Source of the DNA: G965207335 sp965222825
GTDB taxonomy: Bacteria > Pseudomonadota > Gammaproteobacteria > PS1 > Pseudothioglobaceae
Length of the DNA: 64,000 nt
Assembly (NCBI GenBank): GCA_965222825.1
Contig: OZ244964.1
Span: forward strand, 1,054,001-1,118,000
Reading direction: 5' to 3'
Shown here piece after piece: positions 27,943 to 37,442 of the stretch. Numbering within the stretch: position 1 is the stretch's first letter; each line of letters starts with the position of its first letter. Under the pieces are notes generated by a model, which saw nothing but the letters and a program-made list of their open reading frames with translations, did no database searches and was not told the origin of the DNA. The translations under genes were made by a program, and so were the position numbers.

Positions 27943-29334
27943 TTACTTAGCGTATATTTTATTAGTAAATGCTAAATAATCTAAAAAATACTTTTGGTAA
28001 TTAGCAAAATTTTTAGCATATAATAAACCAATATTTTTTTCATTATCTTGTGCCTGAATTACAAAGGTTGTGTTACCAACACCATTTTTATAGCGATATT
28101 TTTCTTCCTTTGTTCTTTGTTTTGCTACTTTTAATTGTTCTTTATTAGTGTTAATTATAGTTATCAAAGACTTTAATTTAACCATTAATGACTGGACTTC
28201 TTCTTTGATATTTTGTAGTTGTGTTTGATATAAATAATCTATATTTTCTAAGTCTAATATTAGCCTATTAAATTCGTTATTATTAACTGAATTACCTAGC
28301 GGGTAGGACAGGTTTAATCCTATTGCAGTATTTGGACTATATTTTGTTAAACTATTACTAAAAGATGTTTGTTCTGATACCAAGCCTACACCTAAAGATA
28401 AGTCTAGGTTTGCTTGACTTTGGTTTTTATTTGATAATAAATTACGATTAATTTTTTCTCTATCTAAGACTAACACCTGTAATTGATAATTATTATTTGT
28501 TAAAAAACTATCGTCAATTACTGTGTCTAATTTATGTATTTTATATAAATTCATAGCCGATAACATTTTGTTTTTGCTAATACCTAAGGTAATAGCTAAA
28601 CTTGTTTGCAGTGCTGTTAATGATTGCTTGGCTTCTAGTAAATTTTGTTTGCTTCTTAATAAGGCATCTTCTTGTAATAAAACATCTAATTTCTCTGCCA
28701 GAGATACCTTAAATTTATCCTTGACTAATTTTAACTCTTTTTTTACCAATAACAAGCGTTGATTATTTATCTTAACTAGCTCTTGTAAATGCGTTAAATC
28801 AACAAATAATTTTAATTTCTCCAAAATAAAACTTTGCTTATTATTCGTGGTATTAATGCTAGTTATTTTTGTATCAATAGTTGCTAAATCGTAAGGTAAT
28901 TTATCATTTAATCCATCTTTATTACGCCATAGAGGGTGAGTATAATTAATAGCTAAATTGTTATTATAGTTAGTGCTATTAGTAGTATTTTTACTACTGC
29001 TATGTGATAAACTAATATCTCCACCAGTACCATAAATATCTCTTGATAATGAAGTATTTAAAATGATATTTTTACTATTATTATAACTATTGGTTGGGGA
29101 ATTAATATTACTTGTATTTTGATAAGCATATTCTCCGCCGAAGACAAACGCCCAGTCTTGTTTTGCCAAAGTGCCATCTAAGGTATTTTTTGCTAAAGAA
29201 TTTGCTATTTTTTGTTGTTTAAAAAATGGATTATGCGCTAATAATTGCTCAGTAAATGTGGCTGTTGATAAACCATTTGCATAAACATTGCTAGCCCCTA
29301 ATAATATAATTATTAAGTATTTTTTTAACTTCAT
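27943..29334 (-). CDS. TolC-family outer membrane efflux protein
   Basis: About 463 residues from the ATG at 29334, chosen because it starts a proper signal peptide (MKLKKYLIIILLGASNVYA); an ATG at 29367 is also in frame. Beta-strands with Asn/Ser-rich loops are followed by long coiled-coil helices, for example residues 200-260 and 370-440, in the OEP double-repeat layout. No inner membrane pump or adaptor gene is beside it, so the partner is unknown. Its 5' end overlaps aroK by 44 bases. Confidence 0.85.
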   Translation of the reverse strand: MKLKKYLIIILLGASNVYANGLSTATFTEQLLAHNPFFKQQKIANSLAKNTLDGTLAKQDWAFVFGGEYAYQNTSNINSPTNSYNNSKNIILNTSLSRDIYGTGGDISLSHSSSKNTTNSTNYNNNLAINYTHPLWRNKDGLNDKLPYDLATIDTKITSINTTNNKQSFILEKLKLFVDLTHLQELVKINNQRLLLVKKELKLVKDKFKVSLAEKLDVLLQEDALLRSKQNLLEAKQSLTALQTSLAITLGISKNKMLSAMNLYKIHKLDTVIDDSFLTNNNYQLQVLVLDREKINRNLLSNKNQSQANLDLSLGVGLVSEQTSFSNSLTKYSPNTAIGLNLSYPLGNSVNNNEFNRLILDLENIDYLYQTQLQNIKEEVQSLMVKLKSLITIINTNKEQLKVAKQRTKEEKYRYKNGVGNTTFVIQAQDNEKNIGLLYAKNFANYQKYFLDYLAFTNKIYAK

Positions 29335-29818
29335 TAACAACAACATAAGATTTTTTATAAGATACATCTATTACAATATTAGCACACTCTAAGTATAGTT
29401 TTTCTCTTGCTGTTACAATATCTTGGATTACTTGCTTCTTATTAGCAACATTTTCTAATAATGGCCTAGTTTTATTATATTTTAATCTATCGTATAAACA
29501 ATCAACTGAAGACTTTAAATATATTACCGCATCTGATTTTTTAATCAGTTCGCGATTTTCTTTTTTAACTACTATGCCGCCACCCGTTGCTAAAATTATA
29601 TTATTTAAAGTGCATAATTTAGCTAGCATTTTTGTCTCGCGTTTGCGAAAAGTATCTTCTCCCTCAATATCAAAAATATCAGTAATACTAACCCCAGTAG
29701 ATTTAACTAATTCATTATCTACATCAAAAAAATTCTTTTTAAAAATAAGAGATATCTTATACCCTATAGATGTTTTGCCACAACCCATAGCACCTATTAG
29801 TATTATAGGTTTAATCAT
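29291..29818 (-). CDS. aroK: AroK, shikimate kinase
   Basis: A 175-residue P-loop kinase. Walker A is GAMGCGKTS at residues 8-16; the shikimate site has DNELVKSTG and FRKRETKML, followed by LATGGGIVV. It phosphorylates shikimate in aromatic amino acid synthesis. The usual downstream neighbour aroB is replaced here by a tolC-like gene. Confidence 0.95.
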   Translation of the reverse strand: MIKPIILIGAMGCGKTSIGYKISLIFKKNFFDVDNELVKSTGVSITDIFDIEGEDTFRKRETKMLAKLCTLNNIILATGGGIVVKKENRELIKKSDAVIYLKSSVDCLYDRLKYNKTRPLLENVANKKQVIQDIVTAREKLYLECANIVIDVSYKKSYVVVNEVKKILNNYIIRG

Positions 29819-29819
29819 T

Positions 29820-29993
29820 TTATTCTTTTAATATGTAATTCATTGAGCAATATGGACATAAGGCACTGGATTTTTTATTTAAGTCTAAAAAAACCTTAGG
29901 ATGAGATATAGTGCTATTTTTTGGAGGGCAATAAAATGGTAGGTCTTTTTTATAAACAATATAATGAGATACTCTATTAGTATTATTAGCCAT
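29820..29993 (-). CDS. Zinc-finger (zf-CHCC, NDUFS6-like) small protein
   Basis: A 57-residue gene from ATG at 29993 to TAA at 29820. It carries the zf-CHCC pattern FYCPP, then SHPKVFLDL, then ALCPYC, giving ligands C22, H31, C46 and C49. The family is related to the mitochondrial complex I subunit NDUFS6 and is commonly encoded right after ilvE in proteobacteria, as here. The role in bacteria is unclear. It lies 1 base from ilvE and 1 base from aroK, so it is clearly part of the operon. Confidence 0.85.
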   Translation of the reverse strand: MANNTNRVSHYIVYKKDLPFYCPPKNSTISHPKVFLDLNKKSSALCPYCSMNYILKE

Positions 29994-29994
29994 A

Positions 29995-30927
29995 TTATTT
30001 TATTATTCCTGCTTCTAACCATTTTAGATAATTTATATTTCTACCGTGGACACAATCAAAATACATACTTTGTAATTTTTTAGTAATAGCACCTATAGTG
30101 CCACTACCTATTTGTCTATTATCTAGCTCTCTAATTGGTGTTATCTCGGCAGCAGTGCCGGTAAAAAAAGCTTCATCAGCACAATATACCTCATCTCTAG
30201 TAATGCGTTTTTCAATAACGCTATAACCCAAGCCTTTAGCTAATTGGCAAACTGTATCACGGGTAATACCATCAAGTGCCGAGGTTAAACTAGGGGTATA
30301 AAAAATATTTTTTTTAATAATAAAAATATTCTCGCCACTACCCTCTACAACAAAACCATCAACATCAAGTAATAATGCCTCATCATAACCATCTTTTAAC
30401 GCCTCTTGTAATGCTAACATAGAGTTTATATAATTACCATTTGCTTTTGCTTTACACATAGTGCTATTAACATGGTGGCGGACAAACGATGAGGTGTGAA
30501 CTCGTAAGCCATTTTTCATATTATCATCGCCCAAATAACTACCCCATTGCCAAGCGGCAACAGTAGTATGCACCTTTAAGTTATCAGCTCTAAGTCCCAT
30601 ACCCTCAGAGCCATAAAAACACATTGGACGAATATAGGCTGATTTTAACTTATTTTTAAGCAAAGCGTCTTTTTGAACTTGGTTGAGTGTATCTTTGTCA
30701 TATGGTATTTGCATTCCTAGTATATGTGCTGAATTAAATAACCTATCGGTATGCTCTTGTAAACGAAAAATAGCACTACCACTCTCTGTTTTATAAGCTC
30801 TTACACCCTCAAATACCCCCATACCGTAATGTAGTGTATGAGTCAATACATGCACCTTGGCTTTACGCCATTCTACCCAATCACCATCTAACCAAATCCA
30901 GCCACCTCTATCATCCATAAACGACAT
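29995..30927 (-). CDS. ilvE: IlvE, branched-chain amino acid aminotransferase
   Basis: A 310-residue class IV aminotransferase. The start DGDWVEWRKAKVHVLTHTLH is typical of group I IlvE; the PLP lysine is in CKAKANGNYINS, and the substrate loop GSGENIFIIK follows. It catalyses the last step of Leu, Ile and Val synthesis. It ends 1 base before the zf-CHCC gene and starts 1 base after lysC ends. Confidence 0.96.
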   Translation of the reverse strand: MSFMDDRGGWIWLDGDWVEWRKAKVHVLTHTLHYGMGVFEGVRAYKTESGSAIFRLQEHTDRLFNSAHILGMQIPYDKDTLNQVQKDALLKNKLKSAYIRPMCFYGSEGMGLRADNLKVHTTVAAWQWGSYLGDDNMKNGLRVHTSSFVRHHVNSTMCKAKANGNYINSMLALQEALKDGYDEALLLDVDGFVVEGSGENIFIIKKNIFYTPSLTSALDGITRDTVCQLAKGLGYSVIEKRITRDEVYCADEAFFTGTAAEITPIRELDNRQIGSGTIGAITKKLQSMYFDCVHGRNINYLKWLEAGIIK

Positions 30928-30928
30928 T

Positions 30929-32164
30929 TTATACCTCTATAAAAGCATTATGTAAACTACGAACTGCCAATTCTAAATATTTTTCATCTATAATAACAGA
31001 TATTTTTATCTCCGATGTGCTTATCATATCTATGTTTATATTTTCTTTGTATAAGACCCCAAACATTTTACTAGCAATACCAGCATGCGAGCGCATACCA
31101 ATACCAACTAGAGATATTTTTACTATTTTGTTATTTGCTTGCACACTAATAGCACTTAATGCTTTACATTTTTGTTCTAATATTTCCTTAGCACTATCAA
31201 AATCATCTCTACTAACGGTAAAGGCAAAATTAGTCATACCCTCTCTTGCAGATACTGATTGAATTATCATATCTACCTCAATATTTGCTTTTGATATTGG
31301 CTCTAAAATTGCAAATGCAATACCGGGTTTATCAGGCACTCCTATTAAACTAAGTTTTGCTTCATCTTTTTGGTGTGCGATTGCTGAAATGACTACCTTT
31401 TCCATAACATTTTCCTCACTGGTAATTAATGTTCCTTTTGGATTATCTAATATTGATGATAATACCCTAAGTGGCACTTTATACTTACTAGCAAATTCAA
31501 CTGAGCGAATTTGTAATACCTTAGAACCTAGACTTGCCATTTCTAGCATTTCTTCATAACTAAGCTCTGGTATTCTTTTGGCGTTAGACTCTATTTTAGG
31601 GTCAGTAGTATAAACACCATCAACATCGGTATATATTTGACACTCATTAGCAGATAATGCTACCGCTAATGCAACTGCGGTAGTATCAGAACCGCCTCTG
31701 CCTAAGGTGGTAATATTACCGTTTTTATCTATTCCTTGAAAACCAGCTACTATAATAACTTTACCGTTTGATAAATTCTTATTTATTACTTTTGTATCAA
31801 TAGATTTAATCCTAGCCTTGCCGTAGGCACTGTTTGTTAGAACTTTGGCTTGATAGGCGTTATAAGATATACTATCACAGCCAATAGCCTGTAACGCCAT
31901 AGCAAGCACAGTTATTGTAGTCTGCTCCCCTGTTGCTAGTAGTGCGTCTAATTCTCTATTTGATGGCTTATGATAATTATTATCAACAGTGCTAACATCT
32001 TTTGCAAGTTTTAATAATCTATTAGTCTTATCTCCCATAGCAGAAACACTAACAACAATATCATTACCAGCTAATTTTGCTAATTTTATTTTTTTAGCTA
32101 TATTTTGAATTAATTCTACACTGGCAATAGAAGTGCCACCATATTTTTGAACAATAAGAGCCAT
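30929..32164 (-). CDS. lysC: Aspartate kinase
   Basis: About 411 residues from the ATG at 32164 (MALIVQKYGGTS); an ATG five codons upstream is less likely. The kinase domain has QKYGGTSIAS and GRGGSDTTAVALA, and two ACT domains follow from about residue 265. This is the alpha-beta-type monofunctional aspartate kinase with feedback control by lysine and/or threonine. It begins the aspartate-family pathway. It directly precedes ilvE. Confidence 0.94.
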   Translation of the reverse strand: MALIVQKYGGTSIASVELIQNIAKKIKLAKLAGNDIVVSVSAMGDKTNRLLKLAKDVSTVDNNYHKPSNRELDALLATGEQTTITVLAMALQAIGCDSISYNAYQAKVLTNSAYGKARIKSIDTKVINKNLSNGKVIIVAGFQGIDKNGNITTLGRGGSDTTAVALAVALSANECQIYTDVDGVYTTDPKIESNAKRIPELSYEEMLEMASLGSKVLQIRSVEFASKYKVPLRVLSSILDNPKGTLITSEENVMEKVVISAIAHQKDEAKLSLIGVPDKPGIAFAILEPISKANIEVDMIIQSVSAREGMTNFAFTVSRDDFDSAKEILEQKCKALSAISVQANNKIVKISLVGIGMRSHAGIASKMFGVLYKENINIDMISTSEIKISVIIDEKYLELAVRSLHNAFIEV

Positions 32165-32292
32165 ATAATATATTTTCAAGGTATAAATACCAGTTTAATT
32201 ATACCCAAAAATCTAGTTAGCCCACTATGATAATTAACGAAAACAAAACTACCAAGCCTTAAAACTTTATTAAACATCTTGTTGTTAAAACC

Positions 32293-32529
32293 TTAGCCAC
32301 CAGTAACTGGCGGATAAAATGCTACTTCATCATCATTTTTTATAATATCATCATTATCAGCAATGCTATAATTGATAGCACATATAATATTATTATCAAT
32401 AAATTGGTAATTATATTTAGCACTAAGTTGCTTTTTTAACTCCAATACACTAGTATTAGTAGTTAAATCTATGATATCACTATCGGTTAATAATTGTTCT
32501 TTTAATGAGGCAAAATACAACACTATCAT
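32293..32529 (-). CDS. moaD: MoaD, molybdopterin synthase small subunit
   Basis: A 78-residue ubiquitin-fold protein ending in PPVTGG, the C-terminal Gly-Gly that is thiocarboxylated. It gives sulfur to the cyclic pyranopterin monophosphate. It overlaps moaA by 4 bases. The large subunit MoaE is not in this window. Confidence 0.93.
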   Translation of the reverse strand: MIVLYFASLKEQLLTDSDIIDLTTNTSVLELKKQLSAKYNYQFIDNNIICAINYSIADNDDIIKNDDEVAFYPPVTGG

Positions 32530-33539
32530 CCGCCTATCTCCACCATTTGCGCATTATTAATATTGTTGATATTAGTGCTAAATTCGTGTTTTTCTGGTTT
32601 ATTAGCTATTGCTTTAATAATTATTTGCTTAATTTGCTTGTCATTTTTACCACAACGAATAGTATCTTTTAAGGATACGCTATTTTCTTGTCCTAGACAT
32701 AAAAGTAGCCTACCTTTAGCACTAATACGAACACGATTACAACTATTACAAAAATTATCTGACACCGCTGGTATGATGCCAAAATTAGTGTTAGTATTAT
32801 TTATATGATAGTTTGTCGCCGGTCCTGCTGTTAGGTGTTTTTTAATTGGACTAATATTATTATTTAAGTGTTTTGTAATTTTTGCTAGAATTTGCTCTTT
32901 GCTATAATGATTGGTGCTATATTTAATACCAGATACACCAATAGGCATAGTTTCAATAAAACGAATATCAATATTTTTTTTGATAGCAAAGTTAATCATA
33001 TTTTCAATTTCATCATCATTCACACCTTGCATTACCACCATATTTAGTTTAACTGGGTGCATATTTGCTATTATCGCTGCATCAATACCTGCTATTACTT
33101 GATTTATGCTACCACCTCTGGTAATTTCATTGAATTTATTTTTTTGTAATGAATCTAAAGATATATTAACCCTATTTATGCCACTAGATTTTAAGGTAGT
33201 AGCAAGTCCTGACAATAAATGAGCGTTAGTTGATAGCGGAATATCTACTATATTTGGTATCTGTGATAATAGTTTAACTAGTTCAGCAACATTTTTTCTA
33301 AGTAGTGGCTCGCCACCTGTTAGTCTTACTTTGCTAACACCTAGCTCACTAAAAATTCGCACAATTCTAGCAATCTCTTCATAACTTAGCAATTCTTCTT
33401 TATTGGTAAAGGTTTTATGGTCTTCAAGGCGACAATAAAAACAACGATAATTACAATGATCGGTAATAGAAAACCTAATATAGTTTATGGTGCGTCCAAA
33501 GCTATCAATTAGTTTACCATTATTTGGCGATTTTTTCAT
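32526..33539 (-). CDS. moaA: MoaA, GTP 3',8-cyclase
   Basis: About 337 residues from the ATG at 33539, chosen because GGAAA precedes it; a further ATG at 33563 lies inside moaC. It is a radical SAM enzyme with the cluster motif CNYRCFYC and a second C-terminal cluster motif beginning CNSCNRVRISAKG with a later Cys (LLLCLG). It ends in Gly-Gly as required for MoaA activity. It starts molybdenum cofactor synthesis from GTP with MoaC. Confidence 0.94.
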   Translation of the reverse strand: MKKSPNNGKLIDSFGRTINYIRFSITDHCNYRCFYCRLEDHKTFTNKEELLSYEEIARIVRIFSELGVSKVRLTGGEPLLRKNVAELVKLLSQIPNIVDIPLSTNAHLLSGLATTLKSSGINRVNISLDSLQKNKFNEITRGGSINQVIAGIDAAIIANMHPVKLNMVVMQGVNDDEIENMINFAIKKNIDIRFIETMPIGVSGIKYSTNHYSKEQILAKITKHLNNNISPIKKHLTAGPATNYHINNTNTNFGIIPAVSDNFCNSCNRVRISAKGRLLLCLGQENSVSLKDTIRCGKNDKQIKQIIIKAIANKPEKHEFSTNINNINNAQMVEIGG

Positions 33540-34008
33540 ATTTCCAGTTTCCAGACTTGCCACCTGTTTTAGTTCGCATATGAATATTATTAACTACCAT
33601 AAACCTATCTGTCGCTTTACACATATCATAAATAGTTAATGCCGCTATACTAACTGCTGTTAGGGCTTCCATTTCTACTCCAGTTTTAGCGTTAGTTTTA
33701 ACGGTGCTAATAATATTAATTTGTAACCCTTCTTCATCTATTATTATATCAATATCTATATTAGATAGTATAAGTTGGTGACAAAGAGGTATTAAATCAT
33801 AGCATTTTTTAGCACCTTGTATGCCAGCTATTTTTGCTGTTGTAATAACATCGCCTTTTTTATTGGCATTTGCTTTTATTAATTCTATGGTTGATTTTTT
33901 TAAACTAATAGAGGCAAAAGCACTAGCTTCTCTGGTGGTTACATCTTTGCTTGATACATCTACCATTTGCACCTCACCCTTAGTATTTATATGGCTTAGT
34001 TTATTCAT
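33520..34008 (-). CDS. moaC: MoaC, cyclic pyranopterin monophosphate synthase
   Basis: A 162-residue MoaC. Conserved features are MVDVSSKDVTTREA, the substrate loop LIPLCHQLILSN and TGVEMEALTAVS, and the C-terminal TGGKSGNW. It converts the MoaA product to cyclic pyranopterin. It overlaps moeA by 4 bases and moaA by about 20. Confidence 0.96.
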   Translation of the reverse strand: MNKLSHINTKGEVQMVDVSSKDVTTREASAFASISLKKSTIELIKANANKKGDVITTAKIAGIQGAKKCYDLIPLCHQLILSNIDIDIIIDEEGLQINIISTVKTNAKTGVEMEALTAVSIAALTIYDMCKATDRFMVVNNIHMRTKTGGKSGNWKYEKIAK

Positions 34009-35219
34009 ACAATAATATAAAAGTTTAACACATCACCACTACTAAATTGGCTATTTTCTGGCATTTCAACAACCCCGTCTGCCCATACCAAAGAACTTAA
34101 AACATCTGAGCCTTGTTTGGGATAGGGGTAGGCAGTCGGTATAGCGTTATCATATTTCAGCCTAACCCTTACAAACTCTCGTCTTTTATGTGGTTGCCAA
34201 GAAAAATTGATTGCTACCAAACTGGATTTGTTAGCAATATTTTTATTGCCTTGTAGTTTGCGAATAAATGGCGTTGCAAATAAGAAAAATGTTATTATAG
34301 CAGACACAGGATTACCGGGTAGTCCTATAAAATGAGTGTTATTAATATTGCCAAAAGCAAGTGGTTTACCGGGTTTTATGTTAATACGCCATAATTTTAA
34401 CTCGCCTAATTTTTCTACTGCTGGTTTAATATAATCTTCCTCGCCAACCGATGCTCCGCCTGTTGTGATAATTAAATTACATTTTTTACTTAATTCTAGT
34501 AAAACATCACAAGTGGTAGTAAAATCATCGCCTATATTACCTAGATTTATAATATTACAGTTTAGATTTTTAAGTAGAGCTATTATGCTGTAACTATTTG
34601 AGTCGTATATTTTGCCTAAACTTAGTTTTTCTCCTGGTGTTAATAACTCATTACCAGTAAAAAACACCCCAACCGTTAATTGAGTAAAGACTGCCACTTC
34701 ACTTATACCAATAGATGCAATTAAAGCTATATCTTGGGGCTTTAATTGTATGCCTTTTGTTAGAATTGTATTACCTTGTTTTATATCATTTGCTTTGGGA
34801 CGAATATTTTCTTGGTATGCTGGTTTTTTTGCTATAATAACACTATTGCTATTATCAGTTAGCCTGCATTCTTCTTGCATTACTACTGCATAAGTATTAT
34901 TAGGCGTTGCTGCACCAGTAAATATTCTAGCAGCACAATTATCATCAAGGCTACTGCCAATCTTACCTGCTGTTATTCTTTGCTTGATATTTAGTTTATA
35001 AGGCGGTTTATCATTATCATTAATTCGACAGGCAAAACCGTCCACGGCAGAATTATCAAACTCTGGCACATTAATATTAGACTTAATATCATTGGCTAAA
35101 ATATAACCTAAAACTTCATTTAAAGGTTTTATTATACTAGTTGTTTGTGGTTTTGCTTGTTGTAACAAAAAACCCAGTGCATCATCAATAGAAGTTAGTT
35201 TATTATTTTTTGCTATCAC
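34005..35219 (-). CDS. moeA: MoeA, molybdopterin molybdotransferase
   Basis: A 404-residue MoeA with the family's start (LGYILANDI, FDNSAVDGFA), the MPT-binding GGASVGEEDYIKPAVE block, and the PGKPLAFG and GLPGNPVSA motifs. It inserts molybdenum into molybdopterin. It overlaps both neighbours by 4 bases. Together with moaDAC it implies molybdoenzymes elsewhere in the genome. Confidence 0.95.
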   Translation of the reverse strand: MIAKNNKLTSIDDALGFLLQQAKPQTTSIIKPLNEVLGYILANDIKSNINVPEFDNSAVDGFACRINDNDKPPYKLNIKQRITAGKIGSSLDDNCAARIFTGAATPNNTYAVVMQEECRLTDNSNSVIIAKKPAYQENIRPKANDIKQGNTILTKGIQLKPQDIALIASIGISEVAVFTQLTVGVFFTGNELLTPGEKLSLGKIYDSNSYSIIALLKNLNCNIINLGNIGDDFTTTCDVLLELSKKCNLIITTGGASVGEEDYIKPAVEKLGELKLWRINIKPGKPLAFGNINNTHFIGLPGNPVSAIITFFLFATPFIRKLQGNKNIANKSSLVAINFSWQPHKRREFVRVRLKYDNAIPTAYPYPKQGSDVLSSLVWADGVVEMPENSQFSSGDVLNFYIIV

Positions 35220-36544
35220 AATTTATATTTCATTTGTATTTTATTGTGCCATTTTTTAGCGTTATTGATTATATCTTGTTTATTTAAGGTAGTAAGTTTT
35301 TTATCATCTAATAAAGCGTTGCCATCAACCCAGACATTGCTTATCTGGTCTCGAGTGGTAGAATAGACAATTTGCGATACCACATCATAACAAGGCTGAC
35401 TAACAATACCGCCTAAGTCAATGGCAATAATATCTGCTTGTTTGCCTATTTCAATAGAGCCAATTTTATCTTCTAAGCCAAGTGCCTTAGCAGAATTTAT
35501 AGTTGCCATTTGTATTGCCTTATAAGCAGATACAACGGTAGTATCATCTGCCACTACTTTTGCTAATAAACTAGCACTTGATAACTCAGCTAGCATATCT
35601 AGGTCATTATTAGATGATGCACTATCAGTCCCTATTGCTACATTAACACCATTACCTATTAGTTTGCCAACCTTACAAAAACCACTAGCTAGTTTCATAT
35701 TTGATTGTGGACAATGAATTATGCTAATATTTTCATTTTTACAATCATTGATTTCTTTGCTTGTTAGCTGTGTCATATGAACTGCCATTAACCTTGTTTT
35801 TAATAAACCTAACTTTTTTAATCTAGTTAGCGGTCTTACACCATACTCTTTTATGCTATTTTTAATTTCACCTTTGGTTTCGTGTATATGAGTGTGAACT
35901 GGTATATCATATTGTTTAGATAATTTAATAATATTTTTGATAGTTTTATCACTATTAGTATATGGTGCGTGCGGTGCCATTGCAAAACTAATATTTGAGG
36001 TATTTTTATATTTGTTATAAACTGTTATAGCTTTTTGAAGGTATTGCTGACTATTATTTGCCCAATTACTTGGATATTCTAATGTTATTAAGCCTATTGT
36101 TGCCTTTATACCACTTTTTATTACGGCTGCTATTGTGGCATCGGGGAAGAAATACATATCGTTAAAAAATGTAGTGCCACTTTGAATCATCTCTGCAATA
36201 GCAAGTGTTGAGCCATCTTTGACAAAATCATAATCAACCAATTTTGCCTCAATAGGCCATATGTAATTATTTAACCAAATATCTAGTGGTTTGTCATCAG
36301 CAAAGCCTCTTAGTAAAGACATTGGACTATGGGTATGGGCGTTTATAAAACCCGGCATTAAACAGTGATTTTTTAGTATTTTTGTTGTTTGTGCGCTATA
36401 TTTTTTAACTATTTCACTACTAGGTGCTAAGCCAATAATTATGCTTTTATCTATGGCTATGGCATAATCATTTAGGACTTTTTTATTATCGCTATTAACA
36501 CTAATTATATAATCAGCAATTATAATTAAATCAATATAAAGCAT
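35216..36544 (-). CDS. MtaD-like amidohydrolase (methylthioadenosine/S-adenosylhomocysteine deaminase group)
   Basis: A 442-residue TRZ/ATZ amidohydrolase. Metal ligands appear in FINAHTHSPMSLLRGFADD (the HxH pair), HIHE in the middle, and a late GTDSASSNND. The close match of the start and of the DKPLDIWL segment to MtaD-type deaminases supports deamination of adenosine-like substrates such as S-adenosylhomocysteine or methylthioadenosine. Exact substrate is not provable from sequence. It is coupled to moeA. Confidence 0.85.
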   Translation of the reverse strand: MLYIDLIIIADYIISVNSDNKKVLNDYAIAIDKSIIIGLAPSSEIVKKYSAQTTKILKNHCLMPGFINAHTHSPMSLLRGFADDKPLDIWLNNYIWPIEAKLVDYDFVKDGSTLAIAEMIQSGTTFFNDMYFFPDATIAAVIKSGIKATIGLITLEYPSNWANNSQQYLQKAITVYNKYKNTSNISFAMAPHAPYTNSDKTIKNIIKLSKQYDIPVHTHIHETKGEIKNSIKEYGVRPLTRLKKLGLLKTRLMAVHMTQLTSKEINDCKNENISIIHCPQSNMKLASGFCKVGKLIGNGVNVAIGTDSASSNNDLDMLAELSSASLLAKVVADDTTVVSAYKAIQMATINSAKALGLEDKIGSIEIGKQADIIAIDLGGIVSQPCYDVVSQIVYSTTRDQISNVWVDGNALLDDKKLTTLNKQDIINNAKKWHNKIQMKYKL

Positions 36545-36588
36545 AACTAAACGGTAATTCTCAAAAAGCTAAAGTTGGGCTTGACGGA

Positions 36589-37059
36589 TTAGTTAATAGT
36601 ATCAAATTCTTGTAGCCAAAAATTGTCAGCTTTTTTAATAAAGCCCGGTATGTCTTTTACCCAACGAGCATTTATTTCTTTATTATAGTTTAAGTATAGT
36701 TTATCATCAACTATAGTCCATACAGTAGGATCACCATATACTTCTTTGCCATCTTGTGCTTCACGCCAAGCACAATGCCCACCGTATTGAGGAGCGTATT
36801 TTTGTGGATTATCATTAAACTTATTTTTATTTTCTTCACTGGCAAATAACCAAGTAGCGCCATGATATTTTATTGAATAATTTTTACTGCCCTTAATTGG
36901 CTTGTTGCTATCAAAATAACTAGTAGCATCATAACCGCTAATAGCATATTTATTACCCTCACCCCAATAACTTTTTTTGGTATAAACAAAATCAGCACTA
37001 GCATAACCATTAAATAACAATCCAGCAATAGATAATAACATAAGTGTAATTTTTTTCAT
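36589..37059 (-). CDS. Exported YHS-domain protein
   Basis: A 156-residue protein with a signal peptide (about 1-22, ending near YASA) followed by a YHS-like domain: AISGYDATSYF, WLFASEENKNKFNDNPQKYAPQYGGHCAW. YHS domains are linked to metal, often copper, handling and occur in several metal-trafficking proteins. It is divergent from the bufferin operon across 115 bases, consistent with a shared copper theme, though this is inference. Confidence 0.8.
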   Translation of the reverse strand: MKKITLMLLSIAGLLFNGYASADFVYTKKSYWGEGNKYAISGYDATSYFDSNKPIKGSKNYSIKYHGATWLFASEENKNKFNDNPQKYAPQYGGHCAWREAQDGKEVYGDPTVWTIVDDKLYLNYNKEINARWVKDIPGFIKKADNFWLQEFDTIN

Positions 37060-37174
37060 ATTTTTACCTCAACGATAACAAAACATCTATTTTACTAGTT
37101 TTAATTTTTTTTTGTAAAAATTTTAATATTATGGTAAAAGTAGATTGTAAAGTTTTATTTATAAAGGAATAAAA

Positions 37175-37423
37175 ATGAAAAAAATAACAACAGCAATAAC
37201 AGCAACAATATTTTTCTTAGGCACTAATCTTGTAGCATTAGAAGTTAGTGCAGCTAAAAAAGAGAAGTGTTATGGTGTAGTAAAAGCAGGGCAAAATGAT
37301 TGTGCCACTAAAACATCATCTTGTGTTGGTAGTTCAAAAAAAGATGGACAAAAAGATGCTTTTGTGGTTATACCTAAGGGCTTGTGTGAAAAATTAGTTG
37401 GCGGAAGTTTAGAATCTTCTTAG
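37175..37423 (+). CDS. bufA: BufA, bufferin precursor (DUF2282 family)
   Basis: An 82-residue exported peptide. The signal sequence (1-26) is followed by a DUF2282-type core with cysteines C32, C43, C50 and C71 in [20 protein letters not shown] and KGLCEKL. Bufferins are RiPPs whose core cysteines are converted to thiooxazoles by an MNIO (DUF692) enzyme, and they sequester copper. A good ribosome-binding site (AAAGGAAT) lies just upstream. It begins the operon bufABCD. Confidence 0.88.
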   Translation: MKKITTAITATIFFLGTNLVALEVSAAKKEKCYGVVKAGQNDCATKTSSCVGSSKKDGQKDAFVVIPKGLCEKLVGGSLESS

Positions 37424-37442
37424 CAGTTACTTAGTTAATTTT

